Origin: PGYR01 sp048267165
GTDB taxonomy: Bacteria > Bacteroidota > Ignavibacteria > Kapaibacteriales > UBA2268
Assembly (NCBI GenBank): GCA_048267165.1
Contig: JBLWYD010000007.1
Span: 1-64,000 of the forward strand
Direction: 5' to 3'
Length of the DNA: 64,000 nucleotides
A program made the translations under genes and the position numbers. The notes beneath the pieces were generated by a model. The model was not told the DNA's origin, ran no database searches, and worked only from the letters and a program-made list of their open reading frames with translations. Positions 23,926-32,936 of the stretch are shown here, piece after piece (positions within the stretch are counted from its first letter, which is position 1; every line of letters begins with the position of its first letter).

Positions 23926-26127
23926 TTATTTCTTTGCACCCTCTTGACAAGTCTTAGTCACTTCAACAGATATACGTCTGTTTTGTTTTCTAATAGCTTC
24001 TAACTCGTCAGCAGGCATTTTCTTAAGTGCAGCACCAGTTGGTTCTTTTACCTTAGGTTCTCTTTCCCCATAGCCGAGGAAACCAGAGATAGCAGTAGGT
24101 TTCACACCTTGCTCTATTAACCATTCTTTTATTCTTTTAGCTCTCTTTTCTGATAGCTTTTGATTGTAATCGTCCGCACCTTCTGCAGAAGCGTGTCCAC
24201 CTATTAGTATTTCTAGGCCTTCGCACTGTTGTACATAGCTTAGTAGAGTAGCTAAGTTACGCGAAGTACCTGGGTAATCGTAGTTGAATTTGTCAGTATC
24301 CACTATGAATAGGATGTCTGGGAAGTCAACTTTAGTACCGATTTTCGGTGCTTGTGGGCAACCGTTTTCGCCTTCTTCATCACTAGGTTTACCTTTCACT
24401 AATGGGCAATCGTCTTTAGCATCGTCTATTTTATCGCCGTCAGTGTCTGGGTTGTTCGGGTCAGTATTAGTCTTGTTGACTTCTACTCCGTCGCTCAGAG
24501 TATCACCATCAGTGTCCGCTTTTGTAGGATTAGTCTGATACTTGTTTATTTCATCACCGTCCGAAAGGCCGTCTCCGTCAGTGTCTTTTTCTAATGGATT
24601 AGTCTTATGTTTTAGGACTTCATCACCATCAGTTAAGCCATCAGAATCACTGTCTTTGTTAGATGGGTCAGTCTTGTGTTTGTTGACTTCTTCACCATCT
24701 TTCAGCCCGTCTTTATCCGAATCATCACTAGCAGGGTTAGTATTATATTTCTTCACTTCATCGCCATCTGTCAAGCCGTCACCGTCTGTATCCGTCTTAG
24801 TAGGATTAGAAAGGTACTTGTTGACTTCATCACCGTCTAGCAGGCCATCGCCGTCAGTATCTGGTTTAGTAGGGTCAGTTTTGTGAGTAGTTACTTCCAA
24901 TCCGTCGTTTAGTCCGTCTTGGTCTGTGTCTGCTTGAGCAGGGTTAGTTTTGTATTTGTTGACTTCATCGCCATCGTCTAGACCGTCTTTATCCGAATCT
25001 TTTACCTTAGGGCTAGAGCCATAAGTTTGAATTTCATCACCGTCTGATAGGCCGTCACCGTCTGTATCTACATTCAGTGGGTTAGTCTCATATTTAGTAA
25101 CTTCTTCGCCGTCTAGCAAGCCGTCACCATCCGAATCTGGGTTATTCGGGTCAGTCTTACGAGCTATTTCTTGACCATCAGTCAATCCATCAGAATCGCC
25201 GTCAGCCTTAGTCGGGTCAGTTTTAGTTTCCATTACTTCTTTGAAATCGTCAAGACCATCTTCGTCAGTATCTTGTTTCAGAGGGTTAGAGTGATGAGTT
25301 AGGTATTCTTCGCCATCTAGCAAGCCGTCACCATCAGTATCTGGGATATTCGGGTCAGTGCCTAGTTCTTTCTCTTTGCTATTAGTCAGACCGTCTTTGT
25401 CATAATCAGCATCGCCTAGTATATAGTAAGAAAACCCTAAGCCAAATGTCATAAATGCATCATTGCCTTCACCAGCTTTGGCATCTTCTACAGGGCTAAG
25501 ATCGTCTAGGTAATCAGTACCTGTGAAACGGAAAGTAGCACGTCCGTTGAATACTAGATTGTCAGAAAGATACATTTCGTAACCGAAACCAACAGGGAAT
25601 ACAACTTGATTTTTATCATATACACTATTCAGGTTATTAGGCAGAGGGCCACCGAAACCTGCATCACCCGAACGTGGCTCAAAATTCATAAGCCCCACAC
25701 CGCCAAATAGATATGGTACGAACTTTTCATAAGCGAAGAAATTATACGTCAGGTACATCTCATAAGTATTAACACGAACCGAGTTCTTATCATTGATTGG
25801 TATAGTAGTATTAGGATACAAATCTCCTTCTAACGCTCCTTGTCCAAAATAATCAGGATACATACCAATTGCCGTGGGGTCGGTCTTGTATCTAATATTA
25901 GATATACCGAATGTAGCTTGAATAGAAAGCTGTGAGAAAATATTATATCTTAGAAATGCGTCGCCACCGAACCATAGTTGGTTGTCAGTAAATTCACCCC
26001 AATACTTAACAGCTCCACCGTTGATACCAAATGCTAACCTGCCGCCTTCACTTTGCGAAGTTGCAGTATTAGTTGATAATGTAAGTGCAAGAATTGATAG
26101 AATTAGAACACGAATAAAGGGCTTCAT
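23926..26127 (-). CDS. OmpA family outer-membrane protein with thrombospondin type 3 repeats
   Basis: 733 residues. Signal peptide MKPFIRVLILSILALTLSTN. Residues about 25-240 are an outer-membrane beta-barrel-like region (alternating aromatic strands; GFGYEMYLSDNLVFNGRATF). About 15 calcium-binding TSP3 repeats follow (DTDGDGLxDGDEV, mostly 23 residues each). The C-terminal 130 residues are an OmpA domain that binds peptidoglycan (LSEKRAKRIKEWLIEQG, GYGEREP, NRRISVEV). It should tie the outer membrane to the cell wall through a long, stiff calcium-loaded stalk. It is monocistronic with its own terminator. Confidence 0.93.
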   Translation of the reverse strand: MKPFIRVLILSILALTLSTNTATSQSEGGRLAFGINGGAVKYWGEFTDNQLWFGGDAFLRYNIFSQLSIQATFGISNIRYKTDPTAIGMYPDYFGQGALEGDLYPNTTIPINDKNSVRVNTYEMYLTYNFFAYEKFVPYLFGGVGLMNFEPRSGDAGFGGPLPNNLNSVYDKNQVVFPVGFGYEMYLSDNLVFNGRATFRFTGTDYLDDLSPVEDAKAGEGNDAFMTFGLGFSYYILGDADYDKDGLTNSKEKELGTDPNIPDTDGDGLLDGEEYLTHHSNPLKQDTDEDGLDDFKEVMETKTDPTKADGDSDGLTDGQEIARKTDPNNPDSDGDGLLDGEEVTKYETNPLNVDTDGDGLSDGDEIQTYGSSPKVKDSDKDGLDDGDEVNKYKTNPAQADTDQDGLNDGLEVTTHKTDPTKPDTDGDGLLDGDEVNKYLSNPTKTDTDGDGLTDGDEVKKYNTNPASDDSDKDGLKDGEEVNKHKTDPSNKDSDSDGLTDGDEVLKHKTNPLEKDTDGDGLSDGDEINKYQTNPTKADTDGDTLSDGVEVNKTNTDPNNPDTDGDKIDDAKDDCPLVKGKPSDEEGENGCPQAPKIGTKVDFPDILFIVDTDKFNYDYPGTSRNLATLLSYVQQCEGLEILIGGHASAEGADDYNQKLSEKRAKRIKEWLIEQGVKPTAISGFLGYGEREPKVKEPTGAALKKMPADELEAIRKQNRRISVEVTKTCQEGAKK
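24404..25415 (-). repeat. Coding tandem repeat: about 15 TSP3 units of mostly 69 bp
   Basis: In-frame repeats encode D-x-D-x-D-G-L-x-D-G-x-E-V units. Most are 23 residues and one is 22 (RKTDPNNP). Neighbouring units are similar but not identical at the DNA level, so the array is old enough to have diverged. Confidence 0.85.
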
Positions 26128-26375
26128 AGCTCCTCCGATTTATTTAGAAATATTTATATAGTCTTATATCTTTTGCTGAGTACTAAGTTATGTTATATGA
26201 AAATAAAGCTTTTTTCACACATCATATAACATATACGATTTTGAGAAATAAACGGATTTTTAAATCCTAAATTTTTCTTTTTTTAATCAAAACAAGCTAA
26301 ACTCAATTAGTATTTCTATAACACAATGCAATTAGTTATATTTCGGAATATCATCTAATAAAAAACGGAAAAGAA

Positions 26376-28532
26376 ATGAGATTCCTTGTAATTGCCCTAC
26401 TGACTTTATCGCTGACTACTGCCTATTCGCAAGACTATTGGGAGGAATTGGACATTCCATCCAACTGGCCAGTGCAAGATTTGAAGATTGTTGAAGATGG
26501 TTCCATATACACTTTCGGTATAGGAATGTATAAGTTGGATAACAATGGTAATTGGCATTCTAAAAACCACTTGAAAGCCACACTGGGAGGAATAGAGTTT
26601 GATGGAAATATAAATGAGATTGGAATGCTTACAACTGGATTGGTGGAACTGGATAAAGATCTATTCACAATGCTCAGCGAGGGTATATTACTCAAATCAG
26701 TTGATGATGGTGATAATTGGTCAGTGATTTCTGATGATATTAGAAGACCATATCTACTTACAAAATTTAATAACACAGCTTATATAGTAACTAGAAATGG
26801 AGTCTATAAAACTACACCTAATAGAGATACTGTAGAAGCAGTTTATGAGTTAGATAATGAAAGCATATCCGTAAATAACGCATTCAAAAATGGTTCTACT
26901 TTTATATTACAACACGGTAAGTACGTTGATAATGGCTATCAAAATTCTTTTATAGTTTTTGATCTTGAAACTGAAGCTATCGTAGATTCAGTAAGACTAT
27001 ATAATTTTGATTTAACAGGTGACTATTACGAAAGTGATGATATAAGTTATGTCCTTACTGATGATAGCCTTTTTGTATTAGACAGACCGCTCCGTAGTGG
27101 CTCTGAGCCAGTTATAACCAAATATGATTTTAAGGAGTTCCTCACTCCAGAGAGAATAGAAAAGTACCAAGTTCTCTTTGGTGATTTGCAGATATTCGAC
27201 GATGGCAAATTATTAATTCCTAACAGAGCTAGCGGAGATTTCATAATAGCTGATGCAGGTTTCAAGAATCCGAAACTGTACAATCTAGGTTATGGTGAAA
27301 ATTGGATGTTGACTAATATTTATTCTCAAGGTGATGATTATCTGCTTTGTTTGGGTATTGGATTATTTAGAGCAAAAGGTAAGAACTTCAATGACTTAGA
27401 ATCTATCTCATTAGAGATGGGTAGTGGAATTTATGATAATGTATTTGAAACTGATGACGGGTATATAGCTAATCTGAATAATCTTTTCTTCGAAGCAAAA
27501 GATAGTAAACTAGAAGTAATTGCTTCGGGCGAAGCGAAGCTGTTCAGATGGGGTAAAGCATTGTGGTACAAGGATGAAGATACTTTGGCAATAACTAAAG
27601 ACTTTGGTGCAACGTGGTCTGAATTTGTAATAGAAGAAAAGCAATATGATGGAGAAAGCAGAGATTTAGGAAATGGTATTTTCTCAATAATCGGAGTTGA
27701 TAGCTTACACTTTATCCAATATGATGATTTGAGTGTAAACACGATAGAAAAGCCAGAATTTGAGGAATTATACTCCGATGTAAGCAATATAATTATAGAA
27801 AACGAAGAAATTTTCGCGCTTACTTCCGAAGGTACTTTCAAATATGGTAGTAACGAAAGCTGGACTAAGCTAGCGACTTATGATTATAACGGTGATATAT
27901 ATGGCCCTTATTCTGGATATAGAGATATGTTCTTTGAGATGATTAATGGTGTTATGATTGGGTTTGCCTACAGAGATATAATCTATTCAACAGATTACGG
28001 GCAAACTTTCAATGTGTATGAGCTTGCTATACCCAATAACACTCGTCAAAAATATATTCGCTTAGGAGATAAATTCTATTTTTATGGAAATGATATGACA
28101 AGTGTATTCTCTGACTTTTATGAATTACACCTAGATGAACAAAAGCAATTGGTTTCAACTATGTTGTCGGATGACAATAGTATCGGAATGTTCATTAGCT
28201 ACACCCCGACCAAAGATGGGCGTTTAATAGTTTCTAACCTGCGTGGAGTTTACAAATCCAAAGACCAATTAATTAGCTCAGTTGAACTTGAAAACAATGC
28301 AATAGCAAATGAATTAGTAATATATCCCAATATAAGTGATAACCAAATAACAGTTGTTACAGACGGCTTTGGCAAGAGCGATTTGATGATATATGACCTA
28401 AAGGGCAACAAGCAAAACGTTGTTGTTAATTCCGTTTCGGCTGGTAATACAATACTGAATATATCTAACCTAGCTGGTGGGATGTATATAATAAGCAAAG
28501 GCGGTCAATCTGGGTTTTTCTTCAAGAGATAG
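26376..28532 (+). CDS. T9SS-exported protein with Asp-box (BNR) propeller repeats
   Basis: 718 residues. Signal peptide MRFLVIALLTLSLTTAYSQ. Several Asp-box motifs, which mark sialidase/Vps10-type propellers, are visible: SVDDGDNWSVI, TKDFGATWSEF and STDYGQTFNVY. The C-terminal 80 residues (LVIYPNISDNQITVV to GFFFKR) are a slightly divergent T9SS sorting domain, with YPNI in place of YPNP. No sialidase catalytic set (FRIP arginine) was found, so it is probably a binding or structural propeller. Confidence 0.82.
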   Translation: MRFLVIALLTLSLTTAYSQDYWEELDIPSNWPVQDLKIVEDGSIYTFGIGMYKLDNNGNWHSKNHLKATLGGIEFDGNINEIGMLTTGLVELDKDLFTMLSEGILLKSVDDGDNWSVISDDIRRPYLLTKFNNTAYIVTRNGVYKTTPNRDTVEAVYELDNESISVNNAFKNGSTFILQHGKYVDNGYQNSFIVFDLETEAIVDSVRLYNFDLTGDYYESDDISYVLTDDSLFVLDRPLRSGSEPVITKYDFKEFLTPERIEKYQVLFGDLQIFDDGKLLIPNRASGDFIIADAGFKNPKLYNLGYGENWMLTNIYSQGDDYLLCLGIGLFRAKGKNFNDLESISLEMGSGIYDNVFETDDGYIANLNNLFFEAKDSKLEVIASGEAKLFRWGKALWYKDEDTLAITKDFGATWSEFVIEEKQYDGESRDLGNGIFSIIGVDSLHFIQYDDLSVNTIEKPEFEELYSDVSNIIIENEEIFALTSEGTFKYGSNESWTKLATYDYNGDIYGPYSGYRDMFFEMINGVMIGFAYRDIIYSTDYGQTFNVYELAIPNNTRQKYIRLGDKFYFYGNDMTSVFSDFYELHLDEQKQLVSTMLSDDNSIGMFISYTPTKDGRLIVSNLRGVYKSKDQLISSVELENNAIANELVIYPNISDNQITVVTDGFGKSDLMIYDLKGNKQNVVVNSVSAGNTILNISNLAGGMYIISKGGQSGFFFKR

Positions 28533-28915
28533 AACAGTGGTTTAGCCCTTAATTTTCGGTTGTCGTTTTTTGGTGATAGCAAGTATAGCACCAACGAAAT
28601 TTAGTAAACATATGATAGTAGTTTCAAAGGAAGTTTGAAATTCCTCTGTCCGTCAGATAAAACCGACGGCAATACAATCCTATAAATTCCCCTCTCGAGG
28701 GGTGGACTGCGAAAGCAGGACGGGGTGGTAATTCTGTTAATCTATCCTCTGGACTCTTTGGGAACTTCAGAGTCGTAAAATTCAGATACTCAATGAAAAC
28801 TCTGATATAGTCAGCAGCCTTAACACCCACCTAAATCCTCCCTCAAGGGAGGACTTGCACAGATTTTCTTGCTGTCCATCGGTTAAAACCGACGGCAATA
28901 CATTCCCGTGCCCCC
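28533..28915. repeat. Intergenic dispersed repeat block
   Basis: 383 bases without a gene. Two copies of a roughly 33-base element are present, GTCCGTCAGATAAAACCGACGGCAATACA at about 28649 and its relative ending ACCGACGGCAATACATTCC at about 28906. Between them are CCCCTCTCGAGGGG (28691-28704) and CCTCCCTCAAGGGAGG (28834-28849) hairpins. These resemble the GC-rich modules at 18.5-20.6 kb and 59.9 kb. Confidence 0.65.
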
Positions 28916-30307
28916 CTACTCCCTTACAACCTTATAACTCTTCAACTCATTACCACAAGTGATAGTAATAAAGTAAACACCTATAGGGTAAGGCGTGAAG
29001 TTTATTTGCAGACTATTTCCAACTTGATTAGGAGTAGTATTTTGAAATAATAAAAGTCCATTTATATCATTGATTTGATAATTTACAATAGGTTCGATGC
29101 AATTCAAATTAATACTTACGAAATTATTTGTTGGATTTGGATTTATTATTATTTCCTCCTCATATTCAGTTTGCTTACTCGTTTGGCTGTCATATTTAAA
29201 TGCACCATATAGGTATTCAGCATAACCTAAAAATATATTAATCCGATTAGAATATAAATTTTTTACACCCATCGGATATTTAATGTTTGTTTTTTGAAAG
29301 ATTTCTTGTTTTTCTGTCAATTGATTAATTATTGAAAACATAACCCCATTTGATATCAACACTTTCTCTTCATTACTAAATAATGTGAATTTCCCATTAA
29401 TATAATTCTCAGAGGGTATATCTTTTTCAATTCGGTTACTGATTAATGAAAACTTGTAAAACCCATAAGGGTTATACTCAACATTACTATTAGGGAATTT
29501 TCCAGAGAAGTATATCAAATTATTATTATTTGAAGAAAATTCAATATCATCTGACAGACAATAACCATCATCATATATTTTGAAATCTTTAATCAACTTA
29601 CCATTTTCTAATTCCCATATTTTTAAGTAAGTTTTACCTTCATTAATTACCGCAAGTTGCCTACCATCATCTGAAACATCCATACACTTCATTTGTTCAT
29701 ATTCATATCCTTCTGGGGTTAGGTCTTTAACTTCTTCCATTGTCTCATAATTATAGACTTTTAGCCAGGTTCTATTAGGATATTCATCTGCGATGTGATT
29801 AGTTTTTTCTAAAAATGCATAGATATAGGGTTTTATTGGATCAATTACAATATCTCTAAAGCGATAATAATATGGATTTCCGACAGGGTCAACTGAATCA
29901 GCATCCATTTTTATAACAAGTCTATTAATGACAGCAAAATCATCAATATTACGAAGTTCTAAAGCAGGTACGTTTACTTTTTGATCTTCAATAGCTAAGA
30001 CAATTCTATTGCTATCGGGAGTAATTTCAATTTGATTGAAATAATTAAGGGTCGGTAATGGTAATGACCTAACTAATTCTCCAGTTAGAGTCTCTCGTAT
30101 CTCAATTACTCCTAATTCTCTAATACCAGCTATAAAAATAAATTGGTCTTCACCACGTAGAAATTCCATATCATGAATTAGATTATCAGGATTCGGATTT
30201 TCTTCATACCTTATTTTACTCCACACAGGAATAACTTCGGCACTTTGCAGCGAGTTTGCTATTAGCATAGTTGTAGCTAATATCGTATATAATAATTTAG
30301 TTTTCAT
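28916..30307 (-). CDS. T9SS-exported WD40-like protein
   Basis: 463 residues. Signal peptide MKTKLLYTILATTMLIANSL. The middle shows WD40/YVTN-like strands (MDVSDDGRQLAVINEGKTYL then KIWELENGKLIKDF). The C-terminal 80 residues (IIINPNPTNNFVSI to KSYKVVRE) form a sorting domain of the T9SS type with NPNP in place of YPNP. Surface or secreted; function unknown. It is transcribed toward the repeat block at 28533-28915, and no clear terminator is seen. Confidence 0.8.
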   Translation of the reverse strand: MKTKLLYTILATTMLIANSLQSAEVIPVWSKIRYEENPNPDNLIHDMEFLRGEDQFIFIAGIRELGVIEIRETLTGELVRSLPLPTLNYFNQIEITPDSNRIVLAIEDQKVNVPALELRNIDDFAVINRLVIKMDADSVDPVGNPYYYRFRDIVIDPIKPYIYAFLEKTNHIADEYPNRTWLKVYNYETMEEVKDLTPEGYEYEQMKCMDVSDDGRQLAVINEGKTYLKIWELENGKLIKDFKIYDDGYCLSDDIEFSSNNNNLIYFSGKFPNSNVEYNPYGFYKFSLISNRIEKDIPSENYINGKFTLFSNEEKVLISNGVMFSIINQLTEKQEIFQKTNIKYPMGVKNLYSNRINIFLGYAEYLYGAFKYDSQTSKQTEYEEEIIINPNPTNNFVSINLNCIEPIVNYQINDINGLLLFQNTTPNQVGNSLQINFTPYPIGVYFITITCGNELKSYKVVRE

Positions 30308-30391
30308 TATAATTTTCTAGAATAGAAATCATTAATTCAATAAAAATAGTGAATTATCTAGGAATAAGCAATATCTGGTTTGATGTCTAAA

Positions 30392-30691
30392 CTATATAAG
30401 CTTAAATCTATCTTGATTCTGGGATATATGTAATACAGCAATTATTACTATAATATTAGATTCTATTTTATAATAGATTACGAATGGTAAATCTATCAAT
30501 AATGTATATCTGACAAATTTGTTGTCTGATCTCATCGGTGATGCAAATGGAAATGACTTTATAAAATTAAGTCTTTTCTCGACTATTGTTAAAAAGTTCA
30601 AACCTACTTTAGGTACTTTTTCATTATACCAATCAAAAGCATTTTCAATGTCAGTTTCCGCAGCCTGCATTAATTCGACTTTGTACTGCAT
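30392..30691 (-). CDS. ParE/RelE family toxin
   Basis: 99 residues. AETDIENAFDWYNEKVP and GLNFLTIVEKRLNFIKSFP fit the N-terminal helical hairpin of the ParE/RelE family, and VRYTLLIDLPFVIYYKIE the C-terminal strands. Likely a gyrase poison or mRNA-cleaving toxin. Its ATG directly follows the antitoxin's TAA stop with no gap, which implies coupled translation. Confidence 0.85.
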   Translation of the reverse strand: MQYKVELMQAAETDIENAFDWYNEKVPKVGLNFLTIVEKRLNFIKSFPFASPMRSDNKFVRYTLLIDLPFVIYYKIESNIIVIIAVLHISQNQDRFKLI

Positions 30692-30925
30692 TTACTTTGC
30701 TTTTAATCTATTCATAAACTCATCCAAATCAGTCAATTTTTCTTTACCACTTTCGTACTTTTCTAATCGTTCTTTCAGAACTTCTGCGTGCCATTTGGGT
30801 AAAGATTCATGATTTTCGTCTGAGTTACCAATGTATTCTAAAAGCTGTTTGTAAATATCAATTGGTATGATTGCAGAGACAATGTTCCCATTGTCATCTG
30901 ATATATATTGCGTTGTTATATCCAT
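30692..30925 (-). CDS. Antitoxin of a ParE/RelE module
   Basis: I take the ATG at 30925 (77 residues, MDITTQYISDDNGNIVSAII). The open frame reaches 31000 but adds only AT-rich hydrophobic residues. The N-terminus looks like a Phd/YefM-type strand region (the form ISDDNGNIVSAIIPIDIYKQ is common in such antitoxins). The C-terminal part is a charged helix (EVLKERLEKYESGKEKL) that would bind the toxin. The remaining gap up to 31322 contains the flagellar promoter. Confidence 0.75.
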   Translation of the reverse strand: MDITTQYISDDNGNIVSAIIPIDIYKQLLEYIGNSDENHESLPKWHAEVLKERLEKYESGKEKLTDLDEFMNRLKAK

Positions 30926-31267
30926 ATCTATTATAACGATTAAATATTCATAATTGTTTGATTGCAATATATATATTCTATAGATGATTTGCAATAACAA
31001 TGCTCATCCCACCAAATCCACTAGAATCCAATTACATTATTACGCAGTTAGAATTACCCAGATTCTCCATTATTAACCAAAATTCATTTTTCATTTATGG
31101 CTTTTTTTATCACAATTTTACAAATGTGTATAATATTATGCTTTTATTTATCCACATTATTAGGGGTTTACAGTTGTGGACAATATTTTAGTGGTATAAG
31201 TAACTGACTGAAATTAAATGTTTTTATAATATGATTATGAATTCAAATTAAGTTTTCTGAAATTATT

Positions 31268-31283
31268 TGGCACTTTCTTTGCA
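31268..31283 (+). promoter_or_regulatory. Sigma-54 (-24/-12) promoter of the flagellar operon
   Basis: TGGCAC-TTTCT-TTGCA matches the RpoN consensus TGGCAC-N5-TTGCA at every defined position. The GG (31269-31270) and GC (31281-31282) doublets are 12 bases apart. The transcript would start near 31294, about 30 bases before flgB. The upstream AT-rich stretch (31001-31267) could hold activator sites; I see none I can name. Confidence 0.85.
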
Positions 31284-31322
31284 AGCCTTTCTTTAAGAAA
31301 AGTAAAATATCAGGATGATACG

Positions 31323-31745
31323 ATGCTAGTAAAGGATTTTATGTTCAATAAAAAGCTCCCATTGATGAGCAAGGCGTTGGACTCCTATGCACTTAGGCAG
31401 CAAACCACTGCTAAGAACATAGCTAACGCGGACACTCCGAACTACAGACCCGAGAGGGTAAGGTTCGAAGAGCTGTTCCACAATGAGGAAGTTGTACTCA
31501 AAGGTGTAGAGACCAAATCGGGTCATATAGCATTGGGTAAAGCGAACTCAGGGCCGCCGATGGGTCAGAAAGAGCTAAGGGATATACCCGAAGCTGAGGT
31601 GTTTTTCAGCGGTGAAAACCATGTCAACTTAGATAAAGAGATGGCGGAATCTGCGGAAAATCAAATACGATTTAGATTAGTATCCAAAATGGTTAGCAAA
31701 TACTTCAATGGTATTTCTAATTCGATTAAAGGAACAAATTCATAG
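31323..31745 (+). CDS. flgB: Flagellar basal-body rod protein FlgB
   Basis: 140 residues, usual length. Proximal rod subunit of the flagellar basal body in the periplasm, exported by the flagellar type III system. LMSKALDSYALRQQTTAKNI followed by ANADTPNYRPERV is the conserved rod/hook N-terminal motif. The C-terminal helix (NQIRFRLVSKMVSKYF) also fits. First gene of the operon, with AGGA before the ATG and a sigma-54 promoter upstream. Confidence 0.95.
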   Translation: MLVKDFMFNKKLPLMSKALDSYALRQQTTAKNIANADTPNYRPERVRFEELFHNEEVVLKGVETKSGHIALGKANSGPPMGQKELRDIPEAEVFFSGENHVNLDKEMAESAENQIRFRLVSKMVSKYFNGISNSIKGTNS

Positions 31746-31753
31746 AATAGATT

Positions 31754-32239
31754 ATGGCTGAGAATATATTTTCAAGTTTTAATATAAGCGGACAGGGCAT
31801 GAGCGTACAGCGATTGCGTCTATCTGCTGTGGCTAGGAATATAGCCAATGCTAATACTACCAAAGCTGACGACGGTATGCCGTACAAACGCGAAGTAGTA
31901 GTAGTGCGTGACATTAAGGAAAGTCCTTTCGAAAAGAGCATGAACGCTACTTTGCAATTGGACAAGACAGATGCTGGTCATTCGGGTTCTGCTATGAACA
32001 ATGGACTAGAAGGCGACGATGATGTGCTAAGAGCAAGAACTGTGAAAGACAATTCGGCTCCGAGAATGGTTTTTGACCCTAATCATCCGGATGCGAATCC
32101 CGATGGTTACGTTCAGATGCCAGATATAAATATAGTTACTGAAATGGTAGAGATGATTTCTGCACAGAGAGCCTTCCAAGCGAACGCTCAGGTAGTAGAT
32201 GCAGCGAAGAATCTAGCCCGATATTCATTGGAAATATAG
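31754..32239 (+). CDS. flgC: Flagellar basal-body rod protein FlgC
   Basis: 161 residues. Second rod subunit. SGQGMSVQRLRLSAVARNIA then NANTTK is the N-terminal rod motif, and VTEMVEMISAQRAFQANAQV is the conserved C-terminal helix. Starts 8 bases after flgB. Confidence 0.95.
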   Translation: MAENIFSSFNISGQGMSVQRLRLSAVARNIANANTTKADDGMPYKREVVVVRDIKESPFEKSMNATLQLDKTDAGHSGSAMNNGLEGDDDVLRARTVKDNSAPRMVFDPNHPDANPDGYVQMPDINIVTEMVEMISAQRAFQANAQVVDAAKNLARYSLEI

Positions 32240-32250
32240 CACGGTAATAT

Positions 32251-32547
32251 ATGAGACTAAACGCAACCGATAGCCAGATAACAAGAATATATAATAACGA
32301 CTCAGAGGGTATTGCCTCTAAGAGTAGGGTTAACAAGACCCAAACTCCACAGAAGCAAAAATTAGCTGAGTTCAACGAGAAGGTTAGTCAACCCGATTCT
32401 ATACTTTCGGATAATGAGAAGAATTTCTTCAAGAAAATGTTCCCAGAAAGTACAGCTTCACTTGACAGACACGTAGTTTTCAACCGTAATGGTAAAGTAC
32501 AAAGCAAAGCTTTTTCGCTTGGTACTTTGTTAGACGCAAAAGTTTAG
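32251..32547 (+). CDS. Unrecognised 98-residue protein in the flagellar operon
   Basis: Lies between flgC (11-base gap) and fliE (60-base gap), where most operons of this order have nothing. 98 residues, no signal peptide or membrane segment, moderately basic. The second half holds LSDNEKNFFKKMFPEST, a charged helix, followed by a beta-like segment. I recognise no family. Its position suggests a role in rod or export-gate assembly, possibly a chaperone, but this is inference only. Confidence 0.65.
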   Translation: MRLNATDSQITRIYNNDSEGIASKSRVNKTQTPQKQKLAEFNEKVSQPDSILSDNEKNFFKKMFPESTASLDRHVVFNRNGKVQSKAFSLGTLLDAKV

Positions 32548-32607
32548 AATTAGAAAAAGTATATAAATAGTCAGGAAGACTATTCATAAATTACACGGAA
32601 GTACATT

Positions 32608-32919
32608 ATGTTACCTATAGAGCCAGCAGCTGGTCGGATATCCGCACTAGTTAATCCGCAAAATCAACCGAATACTATCAAAGCTGGTAGTAAAAGCGAC
32701 GTAAAATTCGCCGACACTCTATCGGAGTTCGTAGGTGATGTCAATTCACTTCAATTAGAATCAAAAGCAAAATCTGAAGCATTTATCAAAGGCGAGCCCG
32801 TGGATATACACGACGTTATGATAAGTGCAGAAAAAGCAAAAACTAGTTTTGAGTTACTTATGGAACTACGAAACAAGGCAATTGAGCTGTACAAAGAAGT
32901 AAACAGAATGCAGGTCTAA
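32608..32919 (+). CDS. fliE: Flagellar hook-basal body complex protein FliE
   Basis: 103 residues. FliE is the adaptor between the MS-ring/export gate and the rod. FADTLSEFVGDVNSLQLESK and the helix VDIHDVMISAEKAKTSFELL match the family, ending LYKEVNRMQV (usual form YQEIMRMQV). Immediately precedes fliF, as in most flagellar operons. Confidence 0.92.
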   Translation: MLPIEPAAGRISALVNPQNQPNTIKAGSKSDVKFADTLSEFVGDVNSLQLESKAKSEAFIKGEPVDIHDVMISAEKAKTSFELLMELRNKAIELYKEVNRMQV

Positions 32920-32936
32920 ATTAGGAAGATAAAATT

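Noticed and set aside
24284..24886. Serine/proline-rich open frames on the plus strand
   Set aside because: They are the antisense shadow of the TSP3 repeats of the OmpA gene; composition follows the repeat.
24404..25415. Tandem repeat as a CRISPR or assembly error
   Set aside because: The units stay in frame, encode a known calcium-binding repeat and differ at the DNA level.
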